NCBI RefSeq assembly: GCF_018256155.1
Contig: NZ_JAERLY010000002.1
Coordinates: 310,001 to 374,000, forward strand
Source: Gluconobacter sp. Dm-62
Lineage (GTDB): Bacteria > Pseudomonadota > Alphaproteobacteria > Acetobacterales > Acetobacteraceae
Reading direction: 5' to 3'
DNA: 64,000 nt
Of the stretch, positions 1-13,005 are shown piece after piece. The stretch's first letter is position 1, and the number at the start of each line of letters is the position of its first letter. The position numbers were made by a program, and so were the translations under genes. The notes below the pieces were generated by a model. It did not search any database. It was not told the origin of the DNA and was given only the letters and a program-made list of their open reading frames with translations.

Positions 1-526
1 TCCCTTCCGCTATCCGTTCCGCTTCTGCCGCCCCCAGTGTGAAACGGCCATTTGCGCCCCCGATCAGAACGGACAGAAGCGGACGTTCATCCCGCTTTAG
101 CCGCCCTTCCCATTGGGCACGTGCCAGATCGAGCTTCTGCTGCGTTATGGGATGAAGTGCATTGCGCGAGATCAAGACGTTCAGCCCAGTGATGCCATCA
201 TGTGTGTTGGCAATTACCAGATCGAACTTTTGGGGTGGAATGCGCGGGTTCTGGATCTGTACGACTGGTAGTCCCTCACGCCGTGCTACAGCCCGGCCGA
301 CCACCCCGCCCGTCCCCCCAATACAGATAATGAGCCGCGTGTCTTCGGGAATCCTGATGGGATCGACCCGCCGCAGGGGAAAAGGCCAGTACCGGGCGGG
401 AAAACGTGACCAGAACGGCTGGATGCACACAGGGCGGAAATCCCATTCAAGTCCGGCCTTTTCAGCCAGTCCCGCCCCCTGTGCGCGCATGCCGGCGAAG
501 TCCTCCGCGATGATGATGGCTTTCAT
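1..526 (-). CDS. Mitochondrial-fission ELM1 family protein, 3' part missing
   Basis: Only the first ~175 residues are visible; the start ATG is at 526 and the frame stays open to the left edge. It begins MKAIIIAEDFAGM and carries a glycine-rich turn (CIGGTGGVVGRAVARREG), then VQIQNPRIPPQKFDLV, then NVLISRNALHPIT and VLIGGANGRFTLG near the edge. This order of motifs is that of the bacterial ELM1 family (DUF1022), which is predicted to be a glycosyltransferase-like fold of unknown function despite the plant-derived name. It is divergent from the DEAD-box helicase gene, with about 60 bases between the two starts. Nearby glycosyltransferase genes fit an envelope role, but that is inference. Confidence 0.75.
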   Translation of the reverse strand, partial: MKAIIIAEDFAGMRAQGAGLAEKAGLEWDFRPVCIQPFWSRFPARYWPFPLRRVDPIRIPEDTRLIICIGGTGGVVGRAVARREGLPVVQIQNPRIPPQKFDLVIANTHDGITGLNVLISRNALHPITQQKLDLARAQWEGRLKRDERPLLSVLIGGANGRFTLGAAEAERIAEG

Positions 527-588
527 GACGGAACTCCGCAAAAAAGAAGGTGTTTCCCGAACTGCGAGAAATTTGGCAAGAAGCGCAT

Positions 589-1770
589 ATGACAACGCCA
601 CAGACGCCGACCGCCGCGCCGATTGCAACGCCCACCGCCCCTGCTCCCGGATTTGAAGAGCTTGGGCTGATTGCTCCCCTGCTGGCAACTCTTGCCCAGG
701 CCGGACACAAACGTCCGAGCCTGATCCAGGCGCAGGCCATTCCCCCCCTGCTGAAGGGAAAGGACGTTCTGGTCGGCTCCCAGACCGGAAGTGGCAAAAC
801 CGCAGCCTTCGTGCTGCCCATGCTCCAGAAGCTCGAAGAGGCCGGCCCGGCGCCGGGGCCGCGTGCACTCATCCTTGAGCCCACGCGCGAACTCGCAGCC
901 CAGACCGCTGCCGTGTGCCGTCAGCTTGGACGCAGGCTCTCCCTGAAAACCCGCGTCGTCTGCGGTGGCACGTCGCGTGAGCAGCAGGTCCTGTCTGTCA
1001 GCGATGGCGTGGATATCGTTGTTGCCACGCATGGCCGTCTTTTGGATCTGGTCCAGCAGGCGGACCTTGTTCTGGAACATCTGACCTATCTTGTTCTGGA
1101 CGAAGCTGACCGCCTGCTGGACGAGGACTTCTCTGCCAGCATGACGGCCCTGACGCCTTATTTTCCGGATCAGCCGCCCCAGACCGTCTTCTGTTCGGCC
1201 ACGTTGCCCGAGCCTGTGATGGATCTTGCCAAACGCGTGACCCGCAATCCTGTTCGTGTGGAAATCGCGGCGGAGTCCTTCACACCCAAGAATATCCGCC
1301 AGCGGGCGATCTTCGTGGAAAAGGACGACAAGCCCGAAACCGTGGCGCGTCTGCTGAAGCATTTCGAGGGCCGGAGCATCGTCTTTGCACGGACGAAGAA
1401 CACGGTGGACGCTCTCGCCAAAATCCTGCGGAGGCAGAACCTGCGGATCGAAACCCTGCACGGCGACCGTACTCAAGGCGCTCGCAACAAGGCGCTGGAC
1501 CTGTTCCGTCAGGGGCGAGTGCCCATTCTGGTGACGACCGACATCGCTTCGCGCGGTCTCGACATTCCGGATGTGGACCTCGTCATCAACATGGACATGC
1601 CTGAAACGCCAGAGGCCTACGTCCATCGTATCGGCCGGACAGCCCGTGCTGGACGCAAGGGTGTAGCGTTCTCCCTCATCAATATCGATGAGCGCACGTT
1701 CCTGCGGGATGTCGAAAAACATATCGGCTACCGCGTCCGGATCGCGACGGAAGACACGCTGGACCGTTAA
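589..1770 (+). CDS. DEAD-box ATP-dependent RNA helicase (RhlE-like)
   Basis: ATP-dependent RNA helicase of superfamily 2, expected to act in the cytoplasm on ribosome assembly or mRNA turnover. From the chosen start (393 aa) there is a short Ala/Pro/Thr-rich lead, a Q-motif region (FEELGL...RPSLIQ), Walker A GSQTGSGKT at about residues 63-71, PTREL (Ia), VLDEADRLL (II), FCSATLP (III) and HRIGRTARAG (VI). There is no long basic C-terminal tail, so the core is close to minimal. I chose ATG 589; an in-frame GTG at 550 would add 13 residues, but its purine-rich stretch abuts the start codon and is too close to act as a ribosome site. The exact subfamily (RhlE, DbpA, SrmB) is not certain. Confidence 0.9.
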   Translation: MTTPQTPTAAPIATPTAPAPGFEELGLIAPLLATLAQAGHKRPSLIQAQAIPPLLKGKDVLVGSQTGSGKTAAFVLPMLQKLEEAGPAPGPRALILEPTRELAAQTAAVCRQLGRRLSLKTRVVCGGTSREQQVLSVSDGVDIVVATHGRLLDLVQQADLVLEHLTYLVLDEADRLLDEDFSASMTALTPYFPDQPPQTVFCSATLPEPVMDLAKRVTRNPVRVEIAAESFTPKNIRQRAIFVEKDDKPETVARLLKHFEGRSIVFARTKNTVDALAKILRRQNLRIETLHGDRTQGARNKALDLFRQGRVPILVTTDIASRGLDIPDVDLVINMDMPETPEAYVHRIGRTARAGRKGVAFSLINIDERTFLRDVEKHIGYRVRIATEDTLDR

Positions 1771-2846
1771 GCGGCATCCCGGCTGGCGAGAATGTTCCTC
1801 GCCAGATTTTCCCATGCCTGCCCGTTATCAACACACAGGCCTATGGGTGGAGGCGCTTGCAGGATTGTCTCCAGCGCTCTGGCGATTGACGTGGCGTCCG
1901 GATCGCACAGCACGGCGTGCGTGTTGCCCGAAAACTGTTCCACCAGTCCCCCGACCCGCGTGGCCACCACATAGCGTCCGCTGGCCATCGCCATGGCTCC
2001 CACGCCGCTCTGGGACGCCTCACGATAGGGTAGCACCACGATATCAGCCCACTCGACCAGTCGTGGAAGCTCGTCTTCCGCTACCCAGTGGTTTTCGACG
2101 CTGACATTTTCTAATTCTGAAAGCCGCTGCAGTTCCGGGCTTTGCGGTCCCTGCCCGACTATCCGGCATTCAAATGCGTGCGAAACCAGTGGCAGAGCCT
2201 CCGCCAGAAGGTCCAGCCCCTTGTAAGGCAGCAGACGCCCGAACATGAGAAGGCGCGGTGTCCCTGCATGAGCAAATGGTACACTTCCCGCAGTCCCAAT
2301 GAACGGAGGATGGGCGAGTGAAAGGACGGGACAGTGCGCTGCGTGCGGCCCGGAGGCCAGCCCCTCGGCAACATGGCGGCTGAACGTCACGATCTGATCG
2401 GCCCGGCGGATCAGAGCTCGTTGCAACAGGACCTGAAAGGGATGCCCATCGCCTGGATGCGGCTGTGCATCATGAATAATGACCACAAGCGGAATACCCA
2501 TCCGGCGGAGGACATGAGCCATGAGCAGATCCAGCGGCCCCGGCATGGCACAGATCGCCATATCCGGACGAAAATTCCGGACAATTCGCCTCAGCTGCAT
2601 CCGTAGCCATGGTGCCGTCAACAGACGCCCCGCCAGCCCCCGGACAGAACTGTAAGTTCCGATTTTAACGACTGCTTCCGGAGCATTCCTGCTTTGCAGA
2701 ATTTCTGCTCTGTCTGACAGGCACAGCAGAACATCTGTTCCGGCCAGTCGTCTCAGCCCATCCGCCAGATCAACGGCAATTCGCGGTCCGGCACCCCGGC
2801 GCCCCCATTGCCAGACCAGAACGCGCTGGGAAGACTTCGCCACCAT
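1767..2846 (-). CDS. Glycosyltransferase family 4 (GT-B fold)
   Basis: Predicted GT-B glycosyltransferase using a nucleotide sugar, acting on the cytoplasmic face in polysaccharide or LPS synthesis. The N-terminal half has the acceptor-type Rossmann pattern (VLVWQWGRRGAGPRIAVDLA) and PLVVIIHD. The C-terminal half has LLMFGRLLPYKGLDLLAEAL, then ADIVVLPYREASQSGVGAMA, matching the family-4 E-x7-E region although the second acidic residue is not obvious. The start ATG at 2846 overlaps the upstream stop by one base (TGATG); a GTG at 2849 is an alternative giving a 4-nt overlap. It is the second gene of a two-gene operon. Its stop overlaps the helicase stop convergently by four bases. Donor and acceptor cannot be told from sequence. 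Confidence 0.85.
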   Translation of the reverse strand: MVAKSSQRVLVWQWGRRGAGPRIAVDLADGLRRLAGTDVLLCLSDRAEILQSRNAPEAVVKIGTYSSVRGLAGRLLTAPWLRMQLRRIVRNFRPDMAICAMPGPLDLLMAHVLRRMGIPLVVIIHDAQPHPGDGHPFQVLLQRALIRRADQIVTFSRHVAEGLASGPHAAHCPVLSLAHPPFIGTAGSVPFAHAGTPRLLMFGRLLPYKGLDLLAEALPLVSHAFECRIVGQGPQSPELQRLSELENVSVENHWVAEDELPRLVEWADIVVLPYREASQSGVGAMAMASGRYVVATRVGGLVEQFSGNTHAVLCDPDATSIARALETILQAPPPIGLCVDNGQAWENLARNILASRDAA

Positions 2847-4039
2847 CACGCCCGGGCTCCAATAGCCAAGGCGGCACCCTGGAGCGTCCCGCCATCTAGG
2901 TGTGCGGCAATCCGGTGTCTGGCATTTGTGCCCAGACGGGATCGCAAATCCGGATCCTCTGCAGCGATCCGAAGGGCTTGTGCGGCGTCATCAATATTCG
3001 GAAGCGCCCATTGCTTATCCGGCATGTCCCAGATCCCGCGCGGGTCCCGTGCGGGAACAAGCGTGTAAGAGACCGGCAGGCCACAGCTCACATCCAGAAA
3101 TTCAGTCGTTGCGGACCAGTCCGTCGCAATCACGCAGCGCCCCAGCGCCATGGCCTCGGCAACGACAAGACCAAACCCCTCGCTGCGATGCAGGGATAGC
3201 ACGATATCCGCACAGGCTGTCAGAGCGAGTCTGTCGGCACCGCTGAGCTGCCCGGTTTCGATCCGGATATTGGGTGCGCCACCAATAGCCGCGCGGATCG
3301 CCGCCAGATCGTCAGGATAATGTTCGGTATGGCCGACCTTCATGACCAGAAGCCGGTCGCGCCGGTCCCCGAAGGCCTGTCGAAATGCATGGATCGTTTC
3401 GATCGGGCTCTTGCGGACCATGCTTGAGGATAGACTGAACGAAACGAGAACAATAACGCAGTCTTCCGGCAGTCCAAAAGATGCCCGGTTACGTTCAGAT
3501 GGCTTCTGTTCCGCAAGGCCAACCGGGTGTTCCACAACGCGCACTTTACGTCCCAGTGGACGGAGAGCCTCGGCCGTAAAGTGCGACGGCGCCCAGATTT
3601 CATGCACATGCCTTCTGGCATGACGCCATGTTCCGGGCACAACCGGCAACTCCCAGGCCCAGTATCCGATGATCCGTCGCCCGGTCCGCAGTGTGCGTGG
3701 CATGAAAAGCTGAGCATATGGCAACATCGGCGCATTCACATGCATCACCAGCGGTGCTCCTGGACCGGTGACGTCACCTTCCAACACCCGGCGGTCAGTG
3801 TCCCATGTCGCGCAGGGGATGTGCATGTCCCGCAGCGCCTGGACCATCAGTCTGGCGCCTTCTCCCAGCCCAGAACTCCGGCTGAACTCGCCCGCCACGA
3901 TCATCCCGTGAGCCGGAACGCATTTGTATGGCCTGACCGGAGGTGCCGCTATGGCTGTGGCCCAGGCGAAAAAACGCCGTCGCGATCCTGCCGGAAGCCG
4001 TTGCCATAATTTGTGAAAAATGGAGAGAGACTGTTTCAT
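2846..4039 (-). CDS. Glycosyltransferase family 4 (GT-B fold)
   Basis: Second glycosyltransferase of the pair and first gene of the operon, about 397 aa. It shows GEFSRSSGLGEGARL near the N-terminus (nucleotide-sugar-binding loop seen in mannosyltransferase-like GT4 enzymes), IWAPSHFTAEALR, VLVSFSLSSSMVRKSPIETI and the clear family signature RSEGFGLVVAEAMALG with the E-x7-E pair. I chose ATG 4039; extending to a TTG at 4090 adds 17 residues without family support. Tight coupling to the next gene says both act on the same glycan. The gene is divergent from the AstE-like gene across about 300 bases. The sugar is unknown. Confidence 0.85.
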   Translation of the reverse strand: MKQSLSIFHKLWQRLPAGSRRRFFAWATAIAAPPVRPYKCVPAHGMIVAGEFSRSSGLGEGARLMVQALRDMHIPCATWDTDRRVLEGDVTGPGAPLVMHVNAPMLPYAQLFMPRTLRTGRRIIGYWAWELPVVPGTWRHARRHVHEIWAPSHFTAEALRPLGRKVRVVEHPVGLAEQKPSERNRASFGLPEDCVIVLVSFSLSSSMVRKSPIETIHAFRQAFGDRRDRLLVMKVGHTEHYPDDLAAIRAAIGGAPNIRIETGQLSGADRLALTACADIVLSLHRSEGFGLVVAEAMALGRCVIATDWSATTEFLDVSCGLPVSYTLVPARDPRGIWDMPDKQWALPNIDDAAQALRIAAEDPDLRSRLGTNARHRIAAHLDGGTLQGAALAIGARA

Positions 4040-4338
4040 TGTCCGTTCATGGGCCGTCTGTGTTCGATCGTGGATAAGACTATGAGCCAAAATCTGCGAA
4101 AAACCGGGCGAATAACGGAAATGGAACGCGCCAAATCAACCTCGGCGAAATGTGATTCTCTTCAGGTGCAGACGAAGAAAAAGGTGACATTCTCTCTCTG
4201 GTGACCTGCTCCCAACGTGCTTACACTACAACCCATGACCGATCCATGTCCTATGCTCCCCGGTGCAGGTATGGCTCCGCCGGGCCGCCGGTCGGGGAGC
4301 AGTCATTCTTGTTTCGCCCTGACGCGGAGCACGATGCC

Positions 4339-5388
4339 ATGAGTTGCAAGGCGGGACAGCGGCACCATCCTATCCGGATCCGTCAGCCCCGCCTGTCGGA
4401 AACGTTACCTGGGCTTGGGCGACCGCCACTGGTCTTCAATGTGGCGCTTTCGCCGCCCGATCTCTCACAGTGGCGCAGCCCCCCTTCGGGTGTACCAGGG
4501 GTGTGGATTTTCGATTCGGGTCGATCCGGCCCGGAAATTGTCATCACGTCTCTGGTGCACGGGAATGAATATGCTGGTGGCTGGGCGCTTGAAAATCTTC
4601 GCAGACGGGGCTTTGCCCTGTCCTGCGGACGCCTGACACTAATTCTGGCAAACCTTGATGCTTTCGACCGTTTTGATGCAGCAAATCCGGTCATGGCCCG
4701 CCATATTGATGAAGACCTGAACCGTCTGTGGCACAGCACGCGTTTGAATGGACGCGATCATTCCAGTGAACTTGAGCGGGCACGTCAGATTCAGCCTTAC
4801 ATCGCGCGCGCTGACCTGCTTCTGGATCTGCATTCTACGCTCTGGCCGTCTGAGCCCCTGTTCATTGCCCCTCCCCGTCAACGGTCTGCTGAACTTGCCT
4901 GTGCGCTGGCAGCTGACAAGGATTTGCCCCAGACGGTTCTAACGGATCTTGGACATCATGGCGGTTCAAGGCTGATCGAGCATGCGCATTTCATGTCGCC
5001 GGGCGGTACGGGACGGAGCTGTCTTCTGGAAGCCGGTTCCCATTGGGACCCCGCGACAGTCACCGTCATGGAAAATGCGATCACCCGCCTGCTGTCAGAA
5101 GCCGAGACCATCCATCTTCGCGGACAGGCGACTCAGGAGGTCTGCGAGCCTGAAATGGCTGTCGTGACAGACAACATTATTGCACGGAATGCAGATTTTA
5201 GTTTTATCCGGCCATGGGAGGGCGGAGTCACGATCCCGGAAGCCGGGACCCCCCTCGCCCATGACGGGCACGATCTGATCTATACACCCTATGACGAGTG
5301 CATGTTGATCATGCCCAATCTTCGTCCCCGGCGGGGACAGCTTGCGGTCCGGCTGGCCAGACGGACCGCAGCGCCGCTCAGGTCTTAG
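4339..5388 (+). CDS. Succinylglutamate desuccinylase/aspartoacylase family zinc deacylase
   Basis: Predicted cytoplasmic zinc-dependent deacylase of the M14-like AstE/ASPA superfamily. The zinc ligands are visible as HGNEYAG (His and Glu of HxxE) and, about 90 residues later, [11 protein letters not shown] (second His). An RLNRLW-like segment (DLNRLWHS) follows the family pattern between them. I chose ATG 4339 because GGAG lies nine bases upstream; the frame is open back to a GTG at 4201 and could be up to 46 residues longer. The substrate is not known; no arginine succinyltransferase genes are nearby, so it should not be called AstE. Its stop overlaps the convergent glyA stop by four bases. 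Confidence 0.85.
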   Translation: MSCKAGQRHHPIRIRQPRLSETLPGLGRPPLVFNVALSPPDLSQWRSPPSGVPGVWIFDSGRSGPEIVITSLVHGNEYAGGWALENLRRRGFALSCGRLTLILANLDAFDRFDAANPVMARHIDEDLNRLWHSTRLNGRDHSSELERARQIQPYIARADLLLDLHSTLWPSEPLFIAPPRQRSAELACALAADKDLPQTVLTDLGHHGGSRLIEHAHFMSPGGTGRSCLLEAGSHWDPATVTVMENAITRLLSEAETIHLRGQATQEVCEPEMAVVTDNIIARNADFSFIRPWEGGVTIPEAGTPLAHDGHDLIYTPYDECMLIMPNLRPRRGQLAVRLARRTAAPLRS

Positions 5389-6689
5389 GCCGAAGCGCGG
5401 TCATAGATCGGGAAGCGGCGGCACAGGGCCTTCACTTCCTCATGCACGCGAGCCGTTACGGCTTCGGCATTATGCTCTTCAAGAGCTGCCGTCAGCACTT
5501 CGTCGATCATACGACCGATTTCGCGGAACTCGGCTTCGCCGAAACCACGTGCCGTCGCCGCCGGGCTGCCCAGACGGATGCCGGACGTCACGAACGGCTT
5601 TTCCGGATCGAACGGAATGGCGTTCTTGTTCGCCGTGATGCCGGCACGCTCGAGAATGGCTTCGGCGAGCTTGCCCGTCACCTTCTTCGGTCGCAGGTCC
5701 ACGAGGATCAGATGACTGTCCGTGCCACCCGTAACGATGTCGAAGCCACGGTTCTGAAGCTCGTCAGCCAGAGCGCGGGCATTGGCGAGGACGCGCTTCT
5801 GATAGGCCTTGAACTCATCCGTAAGTGCTTCGCCGAAAGCGACGGCCTTGCCCGCGATGACATGCATGAGCGGACCGCCCTGCAGGCCCGGGAACACGGC
5901 GGAGTTCACCTTCTTCGCCAGATCGGGGTTGTTCGTCAGGATGATGCCGCCACGCGGGCCACGCAGTGTCTTGTGCGTCGTGGACGTCGTGATGTCGGCA
6001 ACCGGAACCGGGTTCGGATACAGGCCAGCGGCAACCAGACCGGCAAAATGCGCCATGTCCACCATCAGATACGCACCGACTTCATCGGCAATCTTGCGGA
6101 AGCGGGCGAAGTCGATGACGCGCGGATAGGCGGAGCTGCCGGCCACGATGATCTTCGGCTTGTGCTCGCGGGCCAGTGCTTCCATCTGGTCGTAATCGAT
6201 CAGACCGTCTTCAGCGCGCACGCCATACTGCACGGAGTTGAACCACTTGCCTGAATAGTTCGGAGCCGCGCCATGCGTCAGATGTCCACCAGCGGCAAGG
6301 CTCAGGCCGAGAATCGTATCGCCCGGAGCGGCGAGTGCCATGAAAGCCGCCTGGTTAGCGTTGGCGCCGGAATGCGGCTGCACATTGGCGAACTCTGCGC
6401 CGAACATTTTCTTCAGACGCTCGATGGCAAGGTTCTCGACGCGGTCCACGTCCACGCAGCCGCCGTAATAGCGCTTGCCCGGAAGGCCTTCCGCATACTT
6501 GTTCGTCAGCACCGAACCCTGTGCTTCCATGACGGCGAAAGAGGCCATGTTTTCCGAAGCGATGAGCTCGATGCCGTCCTGCTGGCGCGTCAGCTCCTCG
6601 TTCAGGATTGTGGCAACTTCGGCATCAACCTCCTTGAGGGGGGCATGAAAGAAACGATTCAGCGTGGACTGGCTGGCGTGTTCCGACAT
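5385..6689 (-). CDS. glyA: Serine hydroxymethyltransferase
   Basis: Interconverts serine and glycine with tetrahydrofolate, feeding one-carbon units to purine synthesis. At 434 aa it is of normal length. ELIASEN (about residues 41-47), the glycine-rich GKRYYGG (71-77), the PLP region with [13 protein letters not shown] where Lys240 should form the Schiff base, and [16 protein letters not shown] near the C-terminus are all intact. The ATG at 6689 is preceded by a divergent spacer of 92 bases shared with the permease gene. Codon use is like its neighbours. The identification is secure. Confidence 0.98.
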   Translation of the reverse strand: MSEHASQSTLNRFFHAPLKEVDAEVATILNEELTRQQDGIELIASENMASFAVMEAQGSVLTNKYAEGLPGKRYYGGCVDVDRVENLAIERLKKMFGAEFANVQPHSGANANQAAFMALAAPGDTILGLSLAAGGHLTHGAAPNYSGKWFNSVQYGVRAEDGLIDYDQMEALAREHKPKIIVAGSSAYPRVIDFARFRKIADEVGAYLMVDMAHFAGLVAAGLYPNPVPVADITTSTTHKTLRGPRGGIILTNNPDLAKKVNSAVFPGLQGGPLMHVIAGKAVAFGEALTDEFKAYQKRVLANARALADELQNRGFDIVTGGTDSHLILVDLRPKKVTGKLAEAILERAGITANKNAIPFDPEKPFVTSGIRLGSPAATARGFGEAEFREIGRMIDEVLTAALEEHNAEAVTARVHEEVKALCRRFPIYDRASA

Positions 6690-6781
6690 CGTGGTCCATT
6701 CTCCAGGGTGAGTTCGGCATGTGACTAGCCCAGATTGCCTGCCTCGGCAAAAACAATCCGCCTATCAAACGAGGATCTTTC

Positions 6782-9607
<2,826 letters not shown>

Positions 9608-9611
9608 AAGA

Positions 9612-9938
9612 TCAAGTACGACGGACGCGGGCGTGATGATGTGCGGAGGCGACGGTCACACGTGCGTGGGACACTGCATGCGGACGGTAGGCGACGTTGC
9701 GGACCATCGCGTGCGAGCTGTTCCAGGCAACGGCCGTATTATGCGACGTGGCGCGACGGGCAAGAGCGTGATGGAAAACTGCGCGGTGATAGACCGGTGT
9801 TGCGGTCAGCGCATCAAAGGTCAGCTTGCTGGCTTCGAAATCGGTGATGGCCGGACGGGCATAGGCTTTGCCTGCCCCCATGCAGATACCGACACCCATG
9901 ATGCCCAGAGCAATTCTGCTGACCCAGTTCCGCGCCAT
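9612..9938 (-). CDS. Small secreted His-rich protein of unknown function
   Basis: 108 residues. I do not recognise a family. The N-terminus is a signal peptide-like segment (MARNWVSRIALGIMGVGICM) ending in GKAYA, followed by a mature part that is basic and unusually rich in His, Ala and Arg, with SAHHHARVRRT at the end. It is convergent with the yraN-like gene (four bases between stops). The high His content could bind metal ions; that is inference. It has coding-like GC3 and a plausible start, but a short gene of this kind remains less certain than its neighbours. Confidence 0.55.
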   Translation of the reverse strand: MARNWVSRIALGIMGVGICMGAGKAYARPAITDFEASKLTFDALTATPVYHRAVFHHALARRATSHNTAVAWNSSHAMVRNVAYRPHAVSHARVTVASAHHHARVRRT

Positions 9939-10084
9939 TGACGTTCATCCCATCCCGTTTGATGGAACCAGCCTATTCGCTGAACTCGGGGTTCGACAAC
10001 CCCTGATGGGAAAGTTTCCGAAAAAATCAAGGTCCTGCCACTTTTCGCCGCTTCATGGCTGAATTGTGGCAGGAGCAATGCTTA

Positions 10085-10108
10085 AAAAGTGCTGAATTCA
10101 GCACTTTT
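10085..10108. terminator. 24-bp perfect palindrome, probable bidirectional terminator
   Basis: A perfect inverted repeat starting AAAAGTGCTG and centred on GAATTC, with A-tracts on the left and T-tracts on the right on both strands. It lies 34 bases beyond the grxD stop and upstream of the His-rich secreted gene. As RNA it can fold into an up to 11-bp hairpin followed by U residues, so a terminator for the purL-bolA-grxD transcript is likely. A protein-binding operator is an alternative because the symmetry is complete with no loop. Confidence 0.6.
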
Positions 10109-10142
10109 CGCCATGATTGGCCCCGAATCAGGGCGTAGCAAC

Positions 10143-10478
10143 TCAGGCGTTAGCGGTCGTGATGCCTTTTTCAGTCAGTAGAGTCTCAAGCTCGCCGCTC
10201 TGATACATGTCGGTCACGATATCGCAGCCGCCGACGAACTCACCCTTGACGTAAAGCTGCGGCACTGTCGGCCACTGCGAGAAGTCCTTGATGCCCTGAC
10301 GAAGCTCAGCGCTTTCAAGGATGTTGCAGGTCGCAAACGGGACGCCGAGATGCGTCAGGATCTGGACCACGCGTGCGGAGAAGCCGCACTGCGGGAAGAG
10401 CTTGTCACCCTTCATGAACAGCATGACCGGATTGGTGTCGATCAGGGTCTGGATATGCTGGAACACGGTTTCGGACAT
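10143..10478 (-). CDS. grxD: Monothiol glutaredoxin, Grx4 type
   Basis: CGFS-type monothiol glutaredoxin that binds a [2Fe-2S] cluster with glutathione and passes it on, usually together with BolA. 111 aa. The active site is FPQCGFS (Cys31), preceded by VMLFMKGD, and followed by WPTVPQLYVKGEFVGGCDI which holds the glutathione-binding TVP and GG elements. It follows bolA by 86 bases on the same strand. The bolA-grxD pairing downstream of purL is common in alphaproteobacteria. Secure. Confidence 0.96.
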   Translation of the reverse strand: MSETVFQHIQTLIDTNPVMLFMKGDKLFPQCGFSARVVQILTHLGVPFATCNILESAELRQGIKDFSQWPTVPQLYVKGEFVGGCDIVTDMYQSGELETLLTEKGITTANA

Positions 10479-10564
10479 TGGATTTTCCTTTTTTCGGCAG
10501 GACGGGCGAAAGGCCCGTTCCTGCTGTCAGTGCTCGTCGGGAAAAGAGACGTCAGCCCCGGCTC

Positions 10565-10795
10565 TTAAGGGGTGAGCGTCTTGAGGGCCATCGCATGCAG
10601 TTCAGTGCCCATGCGGGTTCCGAACGCATCATAAACCAGTTTGTGCTGGCGTACACGCGAAAGGCCCCGGAAGGCCTCACTTGTGACCTGGCAGGCGTAA
10701 TGATCCCCGTCCCCGGCGAGATCTTCGATCTCGATCCGGGCATCGGGAATGGCGGCAAGGATCGTGCGTTCGATTTCAGATGCTGCCATCGGCAT
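10565..10795 (-). CDS. bolA: BolA family protein
   Basis: Small (76 aa) BolA/IbaG-type protein, cytoplasmic partner of monothiol glutaredoxins in Fe-S cluster trafficking. The conserved HYACQVTSEAFRGLSRVRQH segment contains the two His residues (before ACQV and after VRQ) commonly used for cluster binding, followed by VYDAFGTRMGTELHAMALKT. The start is ATG 10795 or 10789, five to eleven bases after the purL stop. It lies between purL and grxD on one strand, so co-transcription with both is likely. Confidence 0.93.
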   Translation of the reverse strand: MPMAASEIERTILAAIPDARIEIEDLAGDGDHYACQVTSEAFRGLSRVRQHKLVYDAFGTRMGTELHAMALKTLTP

Positions 10796-10800
10796 GAAAA

Positions 10801-13005
10801 TCAGGCTCCCTCGCCCATGAACCGCGGGAAGAACGCGGCATTGATCTCGTTGAGACGTTCCGCGCTGACACTGACTGTTCCCGGAAGGACCAGATCACTG
10901 CCGCCCGAACGTCCCAGACGCGTTGCCGGAACGTTGGCCTTCTGTGCCGCTGCTACAAGGGCTGCACCGTCGGAAGTTGCAATAACGTAGCAGCCCTGGT
11001 CCTCACCGAACCAGAACGCATGCGCCGCAACATCCGTCGGCGCGGCTTCAAGCGTGCATCCAATGCCGCTCGCCATGACCATCTCCGCCACCGTCACCAG
11101 CAGGCCGCCATCGGCAATGTCATGACAGGCCGCAACTGCGCCCGCAGCAATCTGGCTGCGCACGAAATCACCATTACGACGCTCGACCGCAAGATCGACC
11201 GTCGGCGGTGCGCCATCTTCACGCTGGCAGATCTCGCGCAGCCACAGGGACTGCCCGAGTTCGCCGCGAATAGTGCCAACCAGCACCAGATCATGAGCAT
11301 CCGGCATCGAAAGCCCGATGGACTTCGATGCATCTGCCAGCACGCCAAGCGCACCGATCGCCGGCGTCGGCAGGATCGCCTGAGCCTCACCGGAGGGAGA
11401 GCGCGTCTCGTTATACAGCGAGACGTTGCCGCTCACGACCGGGAAGTCGAGCGCACGGCAGGCATCCCCCATGCCTTTGATGGCATCGGCGAACTGCGCC
11501 ATGATTTCCGGACGTTCCGGATTGCCGAAGTTCAGGTTATCCGTCACGGCCAGCGGCGTCGCGCCGGTCGCCGTCAGGTTGCGCCAGGCTTCGGCTACAG
11601 CCTGCGCACCACCTGTCTTCGGATCAGCCTGACAATAGCGCGGCGTGCAGTCCGTCGTCAGGGCAAGCCCCAGACGCGTGCCTTCAACGCGCACAACAGC
11701 CGCGTCAGCAGCACCCGGACGACGTGCCGTGTTGCCACCAACCGAGCCATCATACTGGTTCCAGACCCAGGCGCGGGACGCCAGATCCGGACAGCCGATC
11801 AGCATCAGAAGCGCCTTCTCGATTCCTTCCGGGTCAGCGGGCGTCTCGATCCGCGCCGGTGCTGTCAGGGGCACGGTCGGACGGTTGTAGATCGGGGCTT
11901 CATCCGCTAGCGGGGCCAGCGGAATATCGGCTTCGACCTCACCATTATGGCGGATCGTAATACGGCCCGTATCCGTCAACTCACCGATGACAGCGAAATC
12001 CAGTTCCCACTTCGCGAAGATTGCACGGGCAACTTCGGTCCGCTCGGGCTTGAGAACCATGAGCATGCGCTCCTGGCTCTCGGACAGCATCATCTCATAC
12101 GCCGACATGTTCGGCTCGCGCTGCGGAACGGCATCGAGATTGAGCTCAATGCCCACGCCGCCCTTACCTGCCATTTCAACAGCAGAAGACGTCAGACCAG
12201 CCGCGCCCATGTCCTGAATGGCGACGATCGCATCCGTTGCCATGAGCTCAAGGCAGGCTTCGATCAGCAGCTTCTCGATGAACGGATCGCCAACCTGAAC
12301 GGTCGGACGCTTGGATGCGGCTTCCTCGTCGAACTCTGCCGAAGACATGGTCGCGCCGTGAATGCCGTCACGGCCCGTCTTGGAGCCGACATACACAACC
12401 GGATTGCCCACGCCCGCCGCAGCCGACAGGAAGATCTTGTCCTGCTTGGCCACACCCACCGTCATGGCGTTGACGAGCGGATTGCCGTCATAGGCCTTGT
12501 GGAAGTTGACCTCGCCGCCCACGGTCGGAACACCGACGCAGTTGCCGTATCCGCCAACGCCGCGCACGACGCCATCGACGATGCGACGGGTTCCCGCATG
12601 TTTCGGATCACCGAAACGCAGGGCATTGAGGTTCGCAACCGGGCGGGCGCCCATCGTGAACACGTCACGCAGAATGCCGCCAACGCCCGTCGCCGCGCCC
12701 TGGTAAGGCTCGATGAAGGACGGGTGGTTGTGGCTTTCCATCTTGAAGACGGCTGCCAGACCCTCGCCAATATCCACGACGCCCGCGTTTTCGCCCGGCC
12801 CATGGATCACCCACGGAGCCTTGGTCGGCAGCGTCTTGAGATGGATGCGCGACGATTTGTAGGAGCAGTGCTCGGACCACATGACGGAGAAAATTCCGAG
12901 CTCCGTAAAGCTCGGCGTCCGTCCCATGATCGTGACAAGCTTGTTGTATTCCTCGCCGGTCAGTCCGAAAGACTGGGCAAGCTGGGCATCAATCGTCACA
13001 CTCAT
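10801..13005 (-). CDS. purL: Phosphoribosylformylglycinamidine synthase, large subunit
   Basis: ATP-dependent FGAM synthetase, fourth step of IMP synthesis, working with PurQ (glutaminase) and PurS. 734 aa, the normal length of the small-type PurL found in three-subunit complexes. Motifs include EHCSYKSSR near residue 45, [38 protein letters not shown] and GDGGLL-like [12 protein letters not shown]. The ATG overlaps the purQ stop by four bases (ATGA), so PurQ and PurL are coupled in translation. Confidence 0.98.
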   Translation of the reverse strand: MSVTIDAQLAQSFGLTGEEYNKLVTIMGRTPSFTELGIFSVMWSEHCSYKSSRIHLKTLPTKAPWVIHGPGENAGVVDIGEGLAAVFKMESHNHPSFIEPYQGAATGVGGILRDVFTMGARPVANLNALRFGDPKHAGTRRIVDGVVRGVGGYGNCVGVPTVGGEVNFHKAYDGNPLVNAMTVGVAKQDKIFLSAAAGVGNPVVYVGSKTGRDGIHGATMSSAEFDEEAASKRPTVQVGDPFIEKLLIEACLELMATDAIVAIQDMGAAGLTSSAVEMAGKGGVGIELNLDAVPQREPNMSAYEMMLSESQERMLMVLKPERTEVARAIFAKWELDFAVIGELTDTGRITIRHNGEVEADIPLAPLADEAPIYNRPTVPLTAPARIETPADPEGIEKALLMLIGCPDLASRAWVWNQYDGSVGGNTARRPGAADAAVVRVEGTRLGLALTTDCTPRYCQADPKTGGAQAVAEAWRNLTATGATPLAVTDNLNFGNPERPEIMAQFADAIKGMGDACRALDFPVVSGNVSLYNETRSPSGEAQAILPTPAIGALGVLADASKSIGLSMPDAHDLVLVGTIRGELGQSLWLREICQREDGAPPTVDLAVERRNGDFVRSQIAAGAVAACHDIADGGLLVTVAEMVMASGIGCTLEAAPTDVAAHAFWFGEDQGCYVIATSDGAALVAAAQKANVPATRLGRSGGSDLVLPGTVSVSAERLNEINAAFFPRFMGEGA

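Noticed and set aside
523-1815. Long open frame on the minus strand opposite the DEAD-box helicase
   Set aside because: Composition mirrors the helicase codons on the other strand and no family motif is visible; high GC gives long antisense frames.
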